A stretch of DNA of 64,000 nucleotides from Notolepis coatsorum. Lineage: Eukaryota > Chordata > Actinopteri > Aulopiformes > Paralepididae. Under the pieces are notes generated by a model that was not told the DNA's origin, ran no database searches, and saw only the letters and a list, made by a program, of their open reading frames with translations. Location of the stretch: the NCBI GenBank assembly GCA_963971535.1, contig OZ020592.1:130121663-130185662 (forward strand), written 5' to 3'. The position numbers were made by a program, and so were the translations under genes. This document shows, piece after piece, positions 54,501 through 64,000 of the stretch (position 1 is the stretch's first letter; each line of letters starts with the position of its first letter).

Positions 54501-55232
54501 CTATGCCCTAAACACAGCATCACGGGCAGGGCATTCTCTCCACATATGTCTTTTAACATTCCCACATCTGCCACATCCAGGAGACTGTGTGTCAGTCCTG
54601 TACTGTTGTACCTTCTGCCATTCATATTTTTGTATGGCCTCTACATGTGCAGCTGCCTGCTGCTCAGTGCCTCTTAAGACGGGCTGTTGTTTCTTTATTG
54701 CTGCACTCTGCTTCACCTTAGTCATTGCCCTTTCCAGAGTTAAATCTGCATCCATTTGCAGGTTTTCTGATAGCTTGGCATCTCTTATGCCTACTACAAT
54801 TCTGTCCCTTATCAAGTCTTCTCTTAGGGTTCCAAATTGACAATGTTCAGCCAGTGTGTGTACAGCAGTGATAAAGGATTCAACATTCTCACCCGGTTCT
54901 TGGTTCCGTCTGTTGAAACATGCTCTATCAAATATGACGTTCCTCTTACTGACACAATGTGCGTTGAAAGCATCCGTGACATCCTTGTATTTATTTTTCT
55001 GTTCCTCTGTGAGCGGCAAAACACTTAATATGTCTTCGGCGTCGTCTCCCGCCGCATACATGAAGGCATTTACTTGGAATTCTTCTGACTGTCTATCCAA
55101 TCCAGACGCTATTCTATAACGTTCAAATCGCTTCATCCATCTCGGCCAGTCATTAATATTATTGTTGAAATCAAACCTGCCTGGCGGAGCCAGCTGTGGC
55201 AGCGACGGCAACTGGGCTGCTTCGTCCCCCAT
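54501..55232 (-). CDS. Gypsy Gag (243-aa frame), 3' end cut by hAT
   Basis: Gag forms the particle and binds the element RNA. From ATG 55232: [40 protein letters not shown] and [20 protein letters not shown] are typical of vertebrate Gypsy gag, followed by the start of a zinc knuckle ([18 protein letters not shown]). The last residues are hAT. The gag reading continues at 51613 beyond the hAT. The ATG has A at -3 and G at +4, a strong context, and lies inside the tail of the histone H1 frame. Confidence 0.9.
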   Translation of the reverse strand: MGDEAAQLPSLPQLAPPGRFDFNNNINDWPRWMKRFERYRIASGLDRQSEEFQVNAFMYAAGDDAEDILSVLPLTEEQKNKYKDVTDAFNAHCVSKRNVIFDRACFNRRNQEPGENVESFITAVHTLAEHCQFGTLREDLIRDRIVVGIRDAKLSENLQMDADLTLERAMTKVKQSAAIKKQQPVLRGTEQQAAAHVEAIQKYEWQKVQQYRTDTQSPGCGRCGNVKRHMWRECPARDAVFRA

Positions 55233-55609
55233 CCTGTCGTCGTCTTTTTCTTTCTTTCTTCTTTTTTCTTCTTGGCCGCTGGCTTCTTTGCTGGCTTTTT
55301 TGCTTTGACCTCAGCCTTCTTGTTGATCTTGAAAGAGCCGGAGGCTCCGGTACCCTTGACCTGGACCAAGGTTCCCTTTGTCACCAGACGCTTGACGGCA
55401 GTCTTCACACGCGTTTTGTTTTTATCCACGTCGTAGCCACCGGCAGCGAGAGCCTTCCTTATGGCAGCGAGTGACACCCCGCTCCTCTTTTTAGAAGCAG
55501 ATACTGCCTCGACGACCAGGTCACTGACACTGAGACCTGCTTTCTTGAGTCTGGGAGCTGCCTTCTTCTTGGTGGCCGGAGCGGCGGGAGCTGGATCGAC
55601 TGCTTCCAT
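55133..55609 (-). CDS. Histone H1-like protein captured by the Gypsy element
   Basis: Linker histones bind nucleosomal DNA at the entry/exit site. The intronless frame begins [20 protein letters not shown], followed by the winged-helix globular domain ([73 protein letters not shown]; about residues 22-98) and a short lysine-rich tail ([15 protein letters not shown]). From about residue 123 the frame reads gag leader sequence in another frame until the stop at 55133. The tail is thus ~25 residues instead of the usual ~100. It lies 50 bp inside the LTR, right after the primer-binding site, and its ATG (G at -3 and +4) is the first after the LTR. No stop or shift in the globular domain. Confidence 0.92.
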   Translation of the reverse strand: MEAVDPAPAAPATKKKAAPRLKKAGLSVSDLVVEAVSASKKRSGVSLAAIRKALAAGGYDVDKNKTRVKTAVKRLVTKGTLVQVKGTGASGSFKINKKAEVKAKKPAKKPAAKKKKEERKKKTTTGWGTKQPSCRRCHSWLRQAGLISTIILMTGRDG

Positions 55610-55639
55610 TCCCTTTTTTTCCGTCTCCTTATATTAAGT

Positions 55640-55658
55640 TATCCCACTTCTGACACCA
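55640..55658 (-). other. Primer-binding site
   Basis: TGGTGTCAGAAGTGGGATA directly follows the LTR on the minus strand, the standard position for tRNA priming of minus-strand DNA; TGG start fits a tRNA CCA end. Confidence 0.8.
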
Positions 55659-55811
55659 TGTTGTGTAAACCTCGTACTCTTTGGTTCACATATAATAACG
55701 AGACGGAGAGCGTGTGATCACATTGACTGTTTACTAGCTTCCCCGTCAGGAAGTACTGTGCCACATATATACCTGTCTGTGTAGCAACACGAGCCAATAC
55801 CTTACATGACA
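55659..55811 (-). repeat. 5' LTR of the H1-carrying Gypsy element
   Basis: A 153-bp repeat: minus strand TGTCATGTAAGG...TTTACACAACA, with TATATATG inside as a possible TATA box. The solo LTR at 26553-26692 confirms its borders. Confidence 0.88.
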
Positions 55812-55984
55812 GTGAGTAACTTGGAATCAGCCTCATATCGTTCTTGCTCCTGCTTTATATGAAAGGCCCATTATTTAACTCTATTGCTCTGACCAGATTG
55901 TATCTCGTCTATCTGTTGTTGATTTGGTATTGTTTTATTGTGTAATTTAGCATTGTCTGTTTTAACTGTCCAAATTCGATGTCT

Positions 55985-56100
55985 TAAGCTGCCGTCTTGA
56001 CCAGGTTTCCCTTGGAAAAGAGATCATTGTGTCTCAATGCGACTGACCTGGTTAAATAAAGGCAAACAAATAAATAAATAAAATAAAGATGACCTAAACA
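55985..56100 (+). mobile_element. LINE 3' tail
   Basis: GTGTCTCAATGCGACTGACC and TGGTTAAATAAAGGCAAACA are a common fish LINE 3' end; a simple AAATAAAT tail follows. Confidence 0.55.
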
Positions 56101-56147
56101 TTTTCTGTATAGCACCTTTTTAGGCTGCTGGCGCCTAAAGTCTTTGA

Positions 56148-56508
56148 TCAGAATCAGAAAGGTCTTTATTGCCAAGTAGTTTTCACATACAAGGAATTGG
56201 CTTTGGACGTTATCGGACAGACATTAACAGACAGATTATACAATAAAGAGGTGGAGTAAAATGAAATATGAGCCAAGTTAAGCACAATAGAATAATATAA
56301 TTATGAAATAAAATATAGGCCAGGGCTGTACAACTGTAAATAAGAGGTTGAATAAAATTATATGGGATATAAACTAAATTAAATATAGCACAATAGAATA
56401 TAGTACAATTATAAGTTAAAAAATTAAATACTTGTACTAATTGTACTTGAGAAGCCGCTGCAGCTTGTGCCGAACTGTAGCACACAAGTGACTATTTCTG
56501 CTCCACCT
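56148..56508 (-). mobile_element. LINE 3' UTR fragment
   Basis: GAATCAGAAAGGTCTTTATT and GCCAAGTAGTTTTCACATAC are typical of a Rex1-like LINE 3' UTR read in reverse. No coding part is attached. Confidence 0.55.
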
Positions 56509-57152
56509 TTAAAGGAAAACTCCAACATTTTGGGAAATTTGCTTATTTGCCATCTACCCTGGAGTTAGACAAGAAGATAAATACCTTTTTTCTTCTCTGT
56601 GCATGCAGTAAGAGTAGTCAAGTCAAGTCAAGAGTTTTATTTGTCACGGCATACGAGTATACAATGAAATGCGGGTGGTCTTGCCCGCAACGATGTGCAA
56701 TACAGTGGTACAACATATAATAGAATCCAATACAAAAAACATTGTGCAATAACAGGTAACAGGCAACATGGTGTGACATCTCGGCATTTGTACATAGTTA
56801 TTTACAGAGTATATAGGACATGCTAGGTAGCTTTGGTAGTGCAATACACTGTTACTGTTGCTAATACTAGTTTAAAGTGGCCTTTCCTTTTGGCCATAAG
56901 TGTGCGTGTGTGCGGCATGAGTGTGTGCCCGCTCTTGTTAAAGTGTTAAAGTGGCTGCTAGTGTGTGAGCGTGCACAGCGTGCGTGTCGTGTGTGTGCTC
57001 ATGTGTGCTTATGTGTGGATAGTTCAGTGTTCTGTGGTACTCAATGTTCATTGTTCAAGACTCTGATGGCCTGGGGGAAGAAGCTGAGCCTCTCTGTCCT
57101 AGTAGCTGGGGTTCGCAGGCGTCTGCCTGACCTCAGCAGCTGAAACAGGCTG

Positions 57153-57877
57153 TTATTGGGGTGGTGGGGGTCTTTCATTATTCTGCAGGCTCTGGATTTG
57201 CACCTCTTGTTGTATAGAACCTGCAGGGGAGGTAGTGCAATACCCGTGGTACGCTCGGCTGACCGCACCACTCTGTAGGGCCTTCTTGTCCTGTGCCGTG
57301 CTGTTTCCATACCAGGCAGTGATGTTTCCGGTCAAGATGCTCTCTACAGCTCCTGAGTAGAAGGACTGGAGTATCTTCCCCGATACTCTGAACTTCCTTA
57401 ACTGTCTCAGGTGGTAGAGGCGCTGTTTCGCCTTCTTTACTACTGTGTCTATGTGTGTTGACCATGTCAGATCCTCTGAGATGTGGACCCCCAGGTACTT
57501 AAAGCTGCTCACCCTGTCCACGGTAGCCCCGTTAATCATCAGTGGTGTGTGTGTCTCCTGCTGTCCTCTCCTATAATCCACGATCAGCTCCTTGGTTTTA
57601 CCAATGTTCAGGAGCAGGCTGTTGTCCTGGCACCAGCGTTCCAGTACCTCAACCTCCTCCCGGTAGGCCTTCTCGTCGTTGTCCGAGATCAGCCCCACCA
57701 CCACGTGTCGTCTGCGAACTTCACTATGGAGTTGGAGCTGAACTTGGCCACACAATCGTGTGTGTAGAGTGAGTACAGCAGGGGGCTCAGAACACAGCCC
57801 TGGGGGGACCCGATGCTCAGGGTGATGGTGTTGGAGGTCTGACCCCCCACCCTGACCGCCTGGGGTCTTTCACTCAA
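57153..57877 (-). pseudogene. LINE ORF2: RT catalytic and C-terminal part
   Basis: SIGSPQGCVLSPLLYSLYTH and KFADDT (catalytic box) lie in 57877-57689. The continuation VVVGLISDNDEKAYREEVEV, LLNIGKTKELIVDYRRG, VSSFKYLGVHISEDLTWSTH and TGNITAWYGNST is in 57755-57153, with a shift just after FADDT and another near 57280. Confidence 0.9.
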
Positions 57878-58265
57878 AGTCCAGTACCCAGGCGCTCAGG
57901 GCGTAGCTCAGACCCAGCTCGATCAGCTTGTCCACCAGTCTGGTGGGGACTATGGTGTTGAACGCTGAGCTGTAGTCAATGAACAACAGTCTCACATAGC
58001 CCCCCTTCTGACGGTCAAGGTGAGAGAGGGTGCTGTGCAGTACCTGGGAGACCGCGTCGTCAGTGGACCTGTTTGTCCTGTATGCAAATTGCATAGGGTC
58101 CATATCACTGGGGAGGGAGGCACAAATGTGGTCCTTGACCAGCCTCTCGAAACATTTCATGACCACAGAGGTGAGTGCCACCGGTCTGTAGTCATTTGGA
58201 CATGTTGGGGAGGGTTTCTTCGGTACAGGGATGATGGTAGACATCTTGAAGCAGGCAGGGACCAC
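57870..58265 (-). pseudogene. LINE ORF2: RT fingers and palm, first part
   Basis: [53 protein letters not shown] and [14 protein letters not shown] carry RT motifs 1-A, including the first catalytic Asp (FIDYSSAF). The frame is lost at 57870. Confidence 0.9.
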
Positions 58266-58371
58266 TGACTCCGCCAGGGATTGATTAAATATGGACAGGA
58301 CTTAAGTATGCGTCCTGTTATACCATCTGGGCCAGCAGCCTTCCTGGTGTTCACCTGCATAAATGCTCTTC

Positions 58372-59070
58372 TCACACTGTGTTCCGACAACGAGAGAGCG
58401 TCCCCGCCCCCCCCGCGGTTGCCCCCCCCCCCTCCACAACAGCCGGCGCGCCAGTGACATCACTAGCCGGAGAGCCAGCAGCGCCACTGTCTACACCAAA
58501 CCGGGCGTAGAAAGAGTTGAGCTTGTCCGCGAGGGAGGCGTCGTCGCTCCCCATTGAGGGGGCGCTGACTTTGTAGTCAGTTATTGTCTTCAGTCCCTGC
58601 CATAATCCTCTTGTGTCGTTTTGTGCCATTTGTGTCTCCAGTTTGTCAGCATATCTCCTCTTAGGAAGTTTAACAGCCTTGCGTAGAGTATAGACTGAAG
58701 CCTTATACTCCTCCATGTTTCCTGACTCTCTACCTAGGTTGTAAGCGGTGGTGCGAGAGTTCAGAGCTGCTCTAATAGTACTGTCCACCCACTGTTTCTG
58801 GTTTGGGAAAACCCGCACCTTTTTCGTGAGGACGATACTATCAGCTATTGTTGTTATATAGCTCACCACTGTGTCTGCGAGCTCGCTGACGTCACTGGCG
58901 CTGCCTTGGAACATGTCCCAATCCGTGTCTGCCAACACTTCCTGGAGCGTGGCCTCTGATTCGTCAGTCCACTTCTTTGTCTCACGTGACACGACGGCGT
59001 CACGTGATCTTTGTTGGTATGCGGGGAATAACAAGATGGAGTCGTGATCACTCGAGCTTGAGGACCCCAT
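58372..59070 (-). pseudogene. LINE ORF2: endonuclease end and pre-RT region
   Basis: SDHDSILLFPAYQQRS is the last endonuclease motif; VRVFPNQKQWVDSTIRAALN and TRGLWQGLKTITDYK follow, as in Rex1/CR1-type ORF2. The frame breaks near 58390, where [17 protein letters not shown] continues in another frame. Confidence 0.88.
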
Positions 59071-59639
59071 TAATGGCGGAGCGGCTACTGCCTTGTAGCC
59101 GGCTCTGAACGGGGAATAACAGTGGTCTAGCGTGTTCCTCCCTCTCGTGGAGCAGGCGATGTGTGTAGGAAGACGTGCACCGTTAGCCTAGCTTAGCGTC
59201 AGTCACTGGAAGTAGGTTCCTCCATTAGCCTAGTTCCCAACGTCTTCCTACTCCTACTGCATGCACAGAGAAGAAAAAGGTATGCATCTTCTTGTTTAAC
59301 TCCAGGGTTCCCAAAATGTTGGAGTGTTAATACATACCTTTTTCTTCTCTGTGCATGCAGTAGGAGTAGGAAGACGTGCACCGTTAGCCTAGCTTAGCGT
59401 CAGTCACTGGAAGTAGGTTCCTCCATTAGCTTAGTTCCCAACGTCTTCCTACTCCTACTGCATGCACAGAGAAGAAAAAGGTATGTATCTTATTGTCTAA
59501 CTCCAGGGTAGATGGCAAATAAGCTAATTTCCCAAAATGTTGGAGTTTTCCTTTAACCTTCATGTCTCACCTTTAACCATCCACTGGACGCGGTACATGA
59601 GATACCAAGTCTCTGGCTCCTGTCTTGGTCTTCATTTCC

Positions 59640-59870
59640 TGTATCGGATGGTCTGGCTGATCAATGAATTTGAAGGCGTCCTCTATTATTACTATGCTAC
59701 TCGCCTATCCTCGCTGTCCACTCCTAGTAATAAACAGGAAACATGTGGAATACAGATGGGACTGCTGCGGTCAGGCAAGAGCTACCAGAGTCTCATGGTC
59801 GGTACGGAGAGACTCGAAAGGAGCTTCTATCCCCTGGGCCCAGGAGTTCAAAACTTGTAATCCCTATCTG
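59640..59870 (+). pseudogene. LINE ORF2 C-terminal fragment
   Basis: GLLRSGKSYQSLMVGTERLE then RSFYPLGP matches the last residues of a jockey/CR1-like ORF2. Only this end is present. Confidence 0.65.
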
Positions 59871-60083
59871 ATTGGATCAGATTTGTATTAATTCCTTTCA
59901 ACTCATTATGAATTGAAAATGGGGGACCCTGATGAAAACAAGATGAAAGTCTTTCTCTGGTCTGCATCCCCTTAACAATTGTGTGTATTGAGCTGTACTT
60001 TACTGTACCCATTCTGCAATCTGTTAATTAAAATGTTCAATCAATCAATAGGGATTAAAAGTTTTGAACTCCTGGGCCCAGGC
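59835..60083. repeat. Palindrome around a short dispersed repeat (copy 3)
   Basis: CCTGGGCCCAGGAGTTCAAA (59837) and its inverse TTTTGAACTCCTGGGCCCAG (60062) enclose the repeat copy at 59908-60030. Confidence 0.85.
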
Positions 60084-60143
60084 GACCGTCGGTTGTGTGA
60101 TAGTAAAGGGTTAACCTTCTGTTGTGTGGCAGTGAAAGAGTTA
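60083..60143. repeat. Two AAGGGTTAACC units
   Basis: ACCGTCGGTTGTGTGATAGT, then AAAGGGTTAACCTTCTG; nearly identical to 4430-4490. Confidence 0.8.
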
Positions 60144-60179
60144 AATACTTTTAACACTACACCTAGTTGATCTATTTAT

Positions 60180-60340
60180 ACAAAAGGATTTGCACTACAT
60201 CCATACCTCATTTTTGCATTTAGCATTTTTGTACCTCATTGTCTGCATTTTTACTTTATTGTACTTTAGGTTGTACAGCATTTCACTGTAATGTGCATGC
60301 ACTTTATACGTGACAAATAAATACAAAACTTGAAAACATT
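60180..60340 (+). mobile_element. LINE 3' UTR fragment
   Basis: ATTTCACTGTAATGTGCATG and TACGTGACAAATAAATAC match a Rex1-like 3' end. Confidence 0.6.
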
Positions 60341-60829
60341 GCTTGAACATTTTCACTCTGGTACCTGAAATGATATTCAGAACCCAGGCTGACTTGTGAC
60401 CTCTACTGTAGCTTGAAAGAGGGGTTCCCAAAAGTTTCATGGCATTACACCATAAGACGTGTTATTGTGAAACGGACTCACCACGCACACACACACCCAA
60501 CATGATTAGTTTCCCACCCTTTGAAATCATTTTCTAGAAGAAAACGTACTCCCCTGAAAGGTTTGGTTGCCAGCGGGGACAATTACTTCCTCATACAACA
60601 GTCGAATCTGATTTAAATGACATGAATAAAGCATTTAAATGTGATAAAAGCATTGCTGCAACCGCTTTAAACTATCACTTTAAACAAAATGTCACCTTAA
60701 CTAATGGAAAAGTCACTTTAAAGGAATGAGGTATATAAAAAGTCACTTTAAGGAAAGAACAGATGTGGCTCTTGTATAATATAGTTTAGATACATGAAGT
60801 ATAATAATGACGGAGCTAAAATTGTATAT

Positions 60830-61050
60830 TGTATAGTAGTGTACATAGGAACCAGTGCCCTCTCAGGTATTTAGCATGTCTATTTTATCATGCACATCTT
60901 ATGTCTTACCTGTTTTTTTCTTTCTTTTTTTATTGTATTATTCTGTCTATTGTATTATTGCACAATAGATGCAGGCATGACCACCCGCATTTCACTGTAT
61001 GCCCTGGTATGTATGTGACAAATAAACCTTGATTCTTCTTGATTCTTAAA
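60830..61050 (+). mobile_element. LINE 3' UTR with TTGATTCT tail
   Basis: CACCCGCATTTCACTGTATG and GTGACAAATAAACCTTGATT followed by a repeated CTTGATTCTT, the simple-repeat tail style of Rex1-like LINEs. Confidence 0.65.
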
Positions 61051-62691
61051 TAGTAATCAATCAGTTGAAACAACGTGTTCATTTAGCTTTATTAGGCTAT
61101 CTGCTAAACATAGACACTGTATCCCAAAGTAGAAAATTAAGAGAGAAGGATCCAAAGAAAACACAAGGCCTTCAGCATCTACTCAGGATCTACTGAGTAG
61201 ATCTATCAACACACGTATAAGCCTTTTTTAGACAATGACCACTTTATTTACAGATATAAGAAGAAAAAAAAAGATTTGTCTCCATTGGGTGCATGTTTAA
61301 CCGTAGTGTAGTGAAAGGGTTAACCTTCTGTAGTGAAAGGGTTAATCGTAGTGTCTAGTGTGGTAGTAAAAGTGTTAACTGTAGTGAGAGGGTTAACCTT
61401 CTGTGTGGCAGTGAAAGGGTTGACCTGTTAATTTACAGTCCTGCTCAGTCTAGACCACCCTCAGTGGCCATTGACTGAGGCAAAGTACATACATTTCTGC
61501 ACAACAATTCAGATTTAATGTATTTAGGCCAACATTTAATACAAATGTTTTTTTGTATCTATTGAGTGACATACATACAACAGCTGCTTATCAACAGTTT
61601 TCCATTCCATGCCAAACACCCCTGTGCAGAATTGACACTCACTGTGTCCAGAGTGTAGAACTTTCAGAGATTACTCAAAAGACACGCTTGTGTCGTCATA
61701 GGGCTGTATGGTGTAAGCATTTGCAAGATAGTTGTAAGATTGTTTTTAGTAATACTGTGCATGAGCCTTAGAGGTTAGAGGTTCCAGTAGTGGGCAGCTT
61801 GATTTGCCAGGTCCAAAAACCAACGCTTTAAAGGATATATTTTATTTTTAGAGCATAACTCTTTCGAATAACCTGCCTCAAAACTGCTGCATTTACAGTA
61901 GATTCACTTTAAAAAATAATCTTAAATTGTATTTAACACTGTAAAGTATTTTGTTTTGTTTTCTGTTTCTGTGCTTGCATGTCATTTTAGCCATCTTAAT
62001 TGTTAGTTCCATTATGCATTCTGTGTTGAGTACTGACTTTTAAAATTAAATTTTGTTTTGCAATAATTGTTTTTGTATGTTTATTTTTTTGTTGACCCCA
62101 GGAGCTAATGGGGATCCGTAATAAAATAAAATCAATTCCACCTTTTAACAAACCATTATTTTGTCATCGGAGTCTGTTTGTCAAAGTAGATCTCTTGCCC
62201 GAAATGGTTGCCCACCCCTGTTCTACATTATCATTGTATTGTATTCCCTCAAATGGCATCAAATTATATGAAGGGCCTGATGTGTCTATTGTGTTTGTGG
62301 CTGTTCCTGTGAGATAATATATTCCTTTATTGATCCCCTTTGGGAAATTCGGGCGTCATAGCAGCACGGGGGAGGGGAGGTACAGGTATGGGCATGATAA
62401 TAGTAGAAAGACATAGGTAATAAAATTGTATCTGAATATACATATGAGAAAAGATTAACAGAGTAAACAATATAATTGACTCTGAGTGTAGAACTAGCCG
62501 AGATGACAGAAGACACTTGGGTCCTCGCAGGTCTGTATGTTGTAACCATTGCACTTTTTAACAAACCATTATTTTGTCATCTGTGTCTGTGTGGAGAGTC
62601 ACAGCCATGTGACCCAACAATCGCCATCTCGTCCCCCAGTACAGACGCTATTAAGACAATGGAAAATGACCGACCAGGATGACAGAGGGGG
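61051..62691. other. Intergenic sequence with small repeats
   Basis: Tandem GTAGTGAAAGGGTTAACCTT units at 61301-61425; TTTTAACAAACCATTATTTTGTCAT occurs at 62135 and 62550; a LINE tail (CCCCAGGAGCTAATGGGGAT) is at 62096-62125 and another (CTTTATTGATCCCCTTTGGG) at 62325. No gene is recognised. Confidence 0.6.
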
Positions 62692-64000
62692 TGTAAAGTG
62701 TCACAGCCAACTAGTGACACTGGTTAGTATGACATCCTGTTCTTATATATGATTATGAGGAATGTCTGTAGATTCTTCCTCCCACTTGTGAAAAACTGTG
62801 AGAACTATGGACTGTGGACTCCGGAACAGTAACTTGTGTACACTACAATATCTTGCGTGATCCTGGAGAATGGAATCAATACAATAGGTTTATTGTATAT
62901 ATTTGTTTTAAATCTAGGCATATGTTACTATAGGTGTCTAGATGTGATATGTATTCTGGCTGGTAATGCCCAGTCAGAAAGGAATTGAGAAGAAACACGG
63001 CAGAAACGCGGAATGGAATGAAGAATGCATAGATCTATCTATCCTGCAGAGTTAGCCCTTGTTTTATATATGATTGGAGCTATGTATGTGACCTGTATAT
63101 TCTTTATAAACTTTAAAACTATGTTACAGTTAATGTGCAGTCGGAATGGAGGCAGAGTGCAGTCTCTGTTAGAGGGGGGGGGGGGAATGTGCTCGCTCTA
63201 TCTGTGGCCTTGAGCTAAGAGCAGGCCCGAGCTGAGAGCAGGTCGGCACATGTTAACTCTTGCCTGTCCTGCCTGCATAGAGTAAAAACATATAACCAAT
63301 GATTGGTACAAGTATGTGTATATATATGTACTATATATATATGTACTGTATTATACATGGATGTGTATCTGTATATATCTGTATATGTATGTACTATATA
63401 CTCATGCCAGAAGTGTGAATTGCTTCCATGTCAATACTGTTTGGCCACTAAGGAATGTGAAAACAACCTTGGGCCTCTGCTAGTAACGAATAGGGATTTT
63501 CCAGCACAAGGTAGTCGGTTGCTCAGGTTACTGTGACGAATACAGGGGGAGGAGAATTCATCGGTGTGTAGTGTACGTTGGTTGGCTAGTGAAGTGACAT
63601 CGCCGTGATGTCACTGTTTTTAGACCAATAGCAATGTGATGCCGGATCGATATAAAAGTGACTGCTCCAGCCTCGGAGCACAGATTTTCAGATTTTGCTT
63701 GCAGACACCAGGCACAAGCCGTGTTAGGCCTTTGCGATCTTAAGAGATGTGATGTTTTGTTTTATATAATCTTTTAACTAATGGACATTTTTATACAGTC
63801 CTTTTTTGTAATTTGAAATAAAGATGACTTTCTATAATTATCCATTGACTTCGTGGACTGATTCCGGCCAGCAATGTGCTCCAATGCCAGCCGACGCCCT
63901 GAGTTCCTATTGATGGTGACTATAAATGTACTGTAACCTAATACGGATTGAATCAATTGACTGGTTAATGCTTTTCAGCTAAAAGATATATTATATATAT
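62692..64000 (+). mobile_element. LTR-like repeat, copy 2 (runs off the window)
   Basis: Starts TGTAAAGTGTCACAGCC and holds the order of LTR promoter parts: CCAAT (63624-63629 region), TATAAAAG (63651), then AATAAA (63817). It is homologous, inverted, to 52230-53534. No coding part is visible, and the right end is beyond the window. Confidence 0.65.

Larger units (their letters stand above)
51621..54505. mobile_element. hAT element inserted in the Gypsy zinc knuckle
   Basis: Left CAGGGGTGTCAAACTCATTT and right GGCCATGAGTTTGACACCTA-TG are inverted. The flanks CCCTACAC (51613-51620) and CCCTAAAC (54506-54513) match at 7 of 8. An LTR-like repeat (52230-53534) and a short repeat lie inside. No transposase frame is seen. 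Confidence 0.9.
50310..55811 (-). mobile_element. Ty3/Gypsy-type element carrying a histone H1 frame
   Basis: On the minus strand: 5' LTR (55811-55659), adjoining primer-binding site, histone H1 frame (55609), gag (55232), then, after a hAT insertion (54505-51621), zinc knuckle, protease and integrase (51613-50663) with RT and RNase H deleted, and a frameshifted integrase tail to about 50310. A purine-rich stretch and TGTCAT near 50312-50325 may mark the polypurine tract and the first bases of a lost 3' LTR. It cannot move on its own. Confidence 0.85.
56610..59165 (-). mobile_element. Rex1/CR1-like LINE, partly truncated and frameshifted
   Basis: From right to left: end of an endonuclease domain (SSSDHDSILLFPAYQQRS), the pre-RT region, RT in several frames, post-RT region, and a 3' UTR ending GTGACAAATAAAACTCTTGA with a CTTGACTTGA tail. 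About 2.55 kb, 5'-truncated. It is inserted in the TTAA element at 56509-59556; AGTAG/TGTAG at the junctions may be a short duplication. Confidence 0.9.
56509..59556. mobile_element. TTAA element with repeated internal units, split by a LINE
   Basis: TTAAAGGAAAACTCCAACAT and its inverse (59537-59556) form the ends; TTAA flanks both. After the LINE (right side) the interior is two near-identical ~180-bp units (59168-59340 and 59365-59480), each containing GACGTGCACCGTTAGCCTAG and the inverted TGCATGCACAGAGAAGAAAA. Relative at 31918. Confidence 0.82.

Noticed and set aside
55133..55609. A host histone H1 gene
   Set aside because: It is enclosed by LTR plus primer-binding site on one side and gag on the other, has a truncated tail and shows no histone stem-loop; capture by the retrotransposon is more likely.

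Overview
The window is vertebrate nuclear DNA, most likely from a teleost (ray-finned) fish. The evidence is a split gene with GT-AG introns whose protein is recognisable as vertebrate SMARCAD1, and a dense load of mobile elements typical of fish: hAT elements with 8-bp target duplications, TTAA-flanked piggyBac-like elements, L2- and Rex1/CR1-like LINEs, DANA/mermaid-like tRNA SINEs and Ty3/Gypsy LTR elements. All family names come from reading the sequence; no database search was possible.

The only host gene I can support is the 3' half of SMARCAD1 (plus strand): ten exons between 12151 and 43721, coding for the last 419 residues from just before the DEGH Walker-B box to the stop, followed by a 3.6-kb 3' UTR with AATAAA at 47339. 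Earlier exons, including the Walker-A exon, should lie left of position 1. All visible splice phases fit, so this part of the gene looks intact despite the repeats.

Layout. 1-4362: minus-strand Gypsy element with an almost intact gag-pol. 4363-12150: intron made of nested hAT, LINE and palindromic elements. 12151-21742: six exons with introns full of pyrimidine microsatellites, minisatellites, an L1-type ORF1 relic, and a stack of four nested elements at 14037-16497. 21743-34300: long introns with complete hAT and piggyBac-like elements. 34301-43721: last exons; the final intron holds a 32-bp minisatellite split by a 7-kb unclassified long-TIR element carrying an L2 LINE. 43722-47360: 3' UTR. 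47361-64000: intergenic LINE relics, a second Gypsy element, a broken Rex1-like LINE inside a TTAA element, and two inverted copies of a long LTR-like repeat.

The most striking object is the second Gypsy element (about 50310-55811, minus strand). Between its primer-binding site and gag lies an open, intronless reading frame for a linker histone H1 (AUG at 55609, full globular domain, lysine-rich tail) that overlaps the gag start in another frame. This looks like capture of a cellular histone H1 gene by an LTR retrotransposon. The same copy lacks reverse transcriptase and RNase H, so it is non-autonomous, and a hAT element splits its zinc knuckle. A solo LTR of the same family, with a 5-bp target duplication, lies at 26553-26692.
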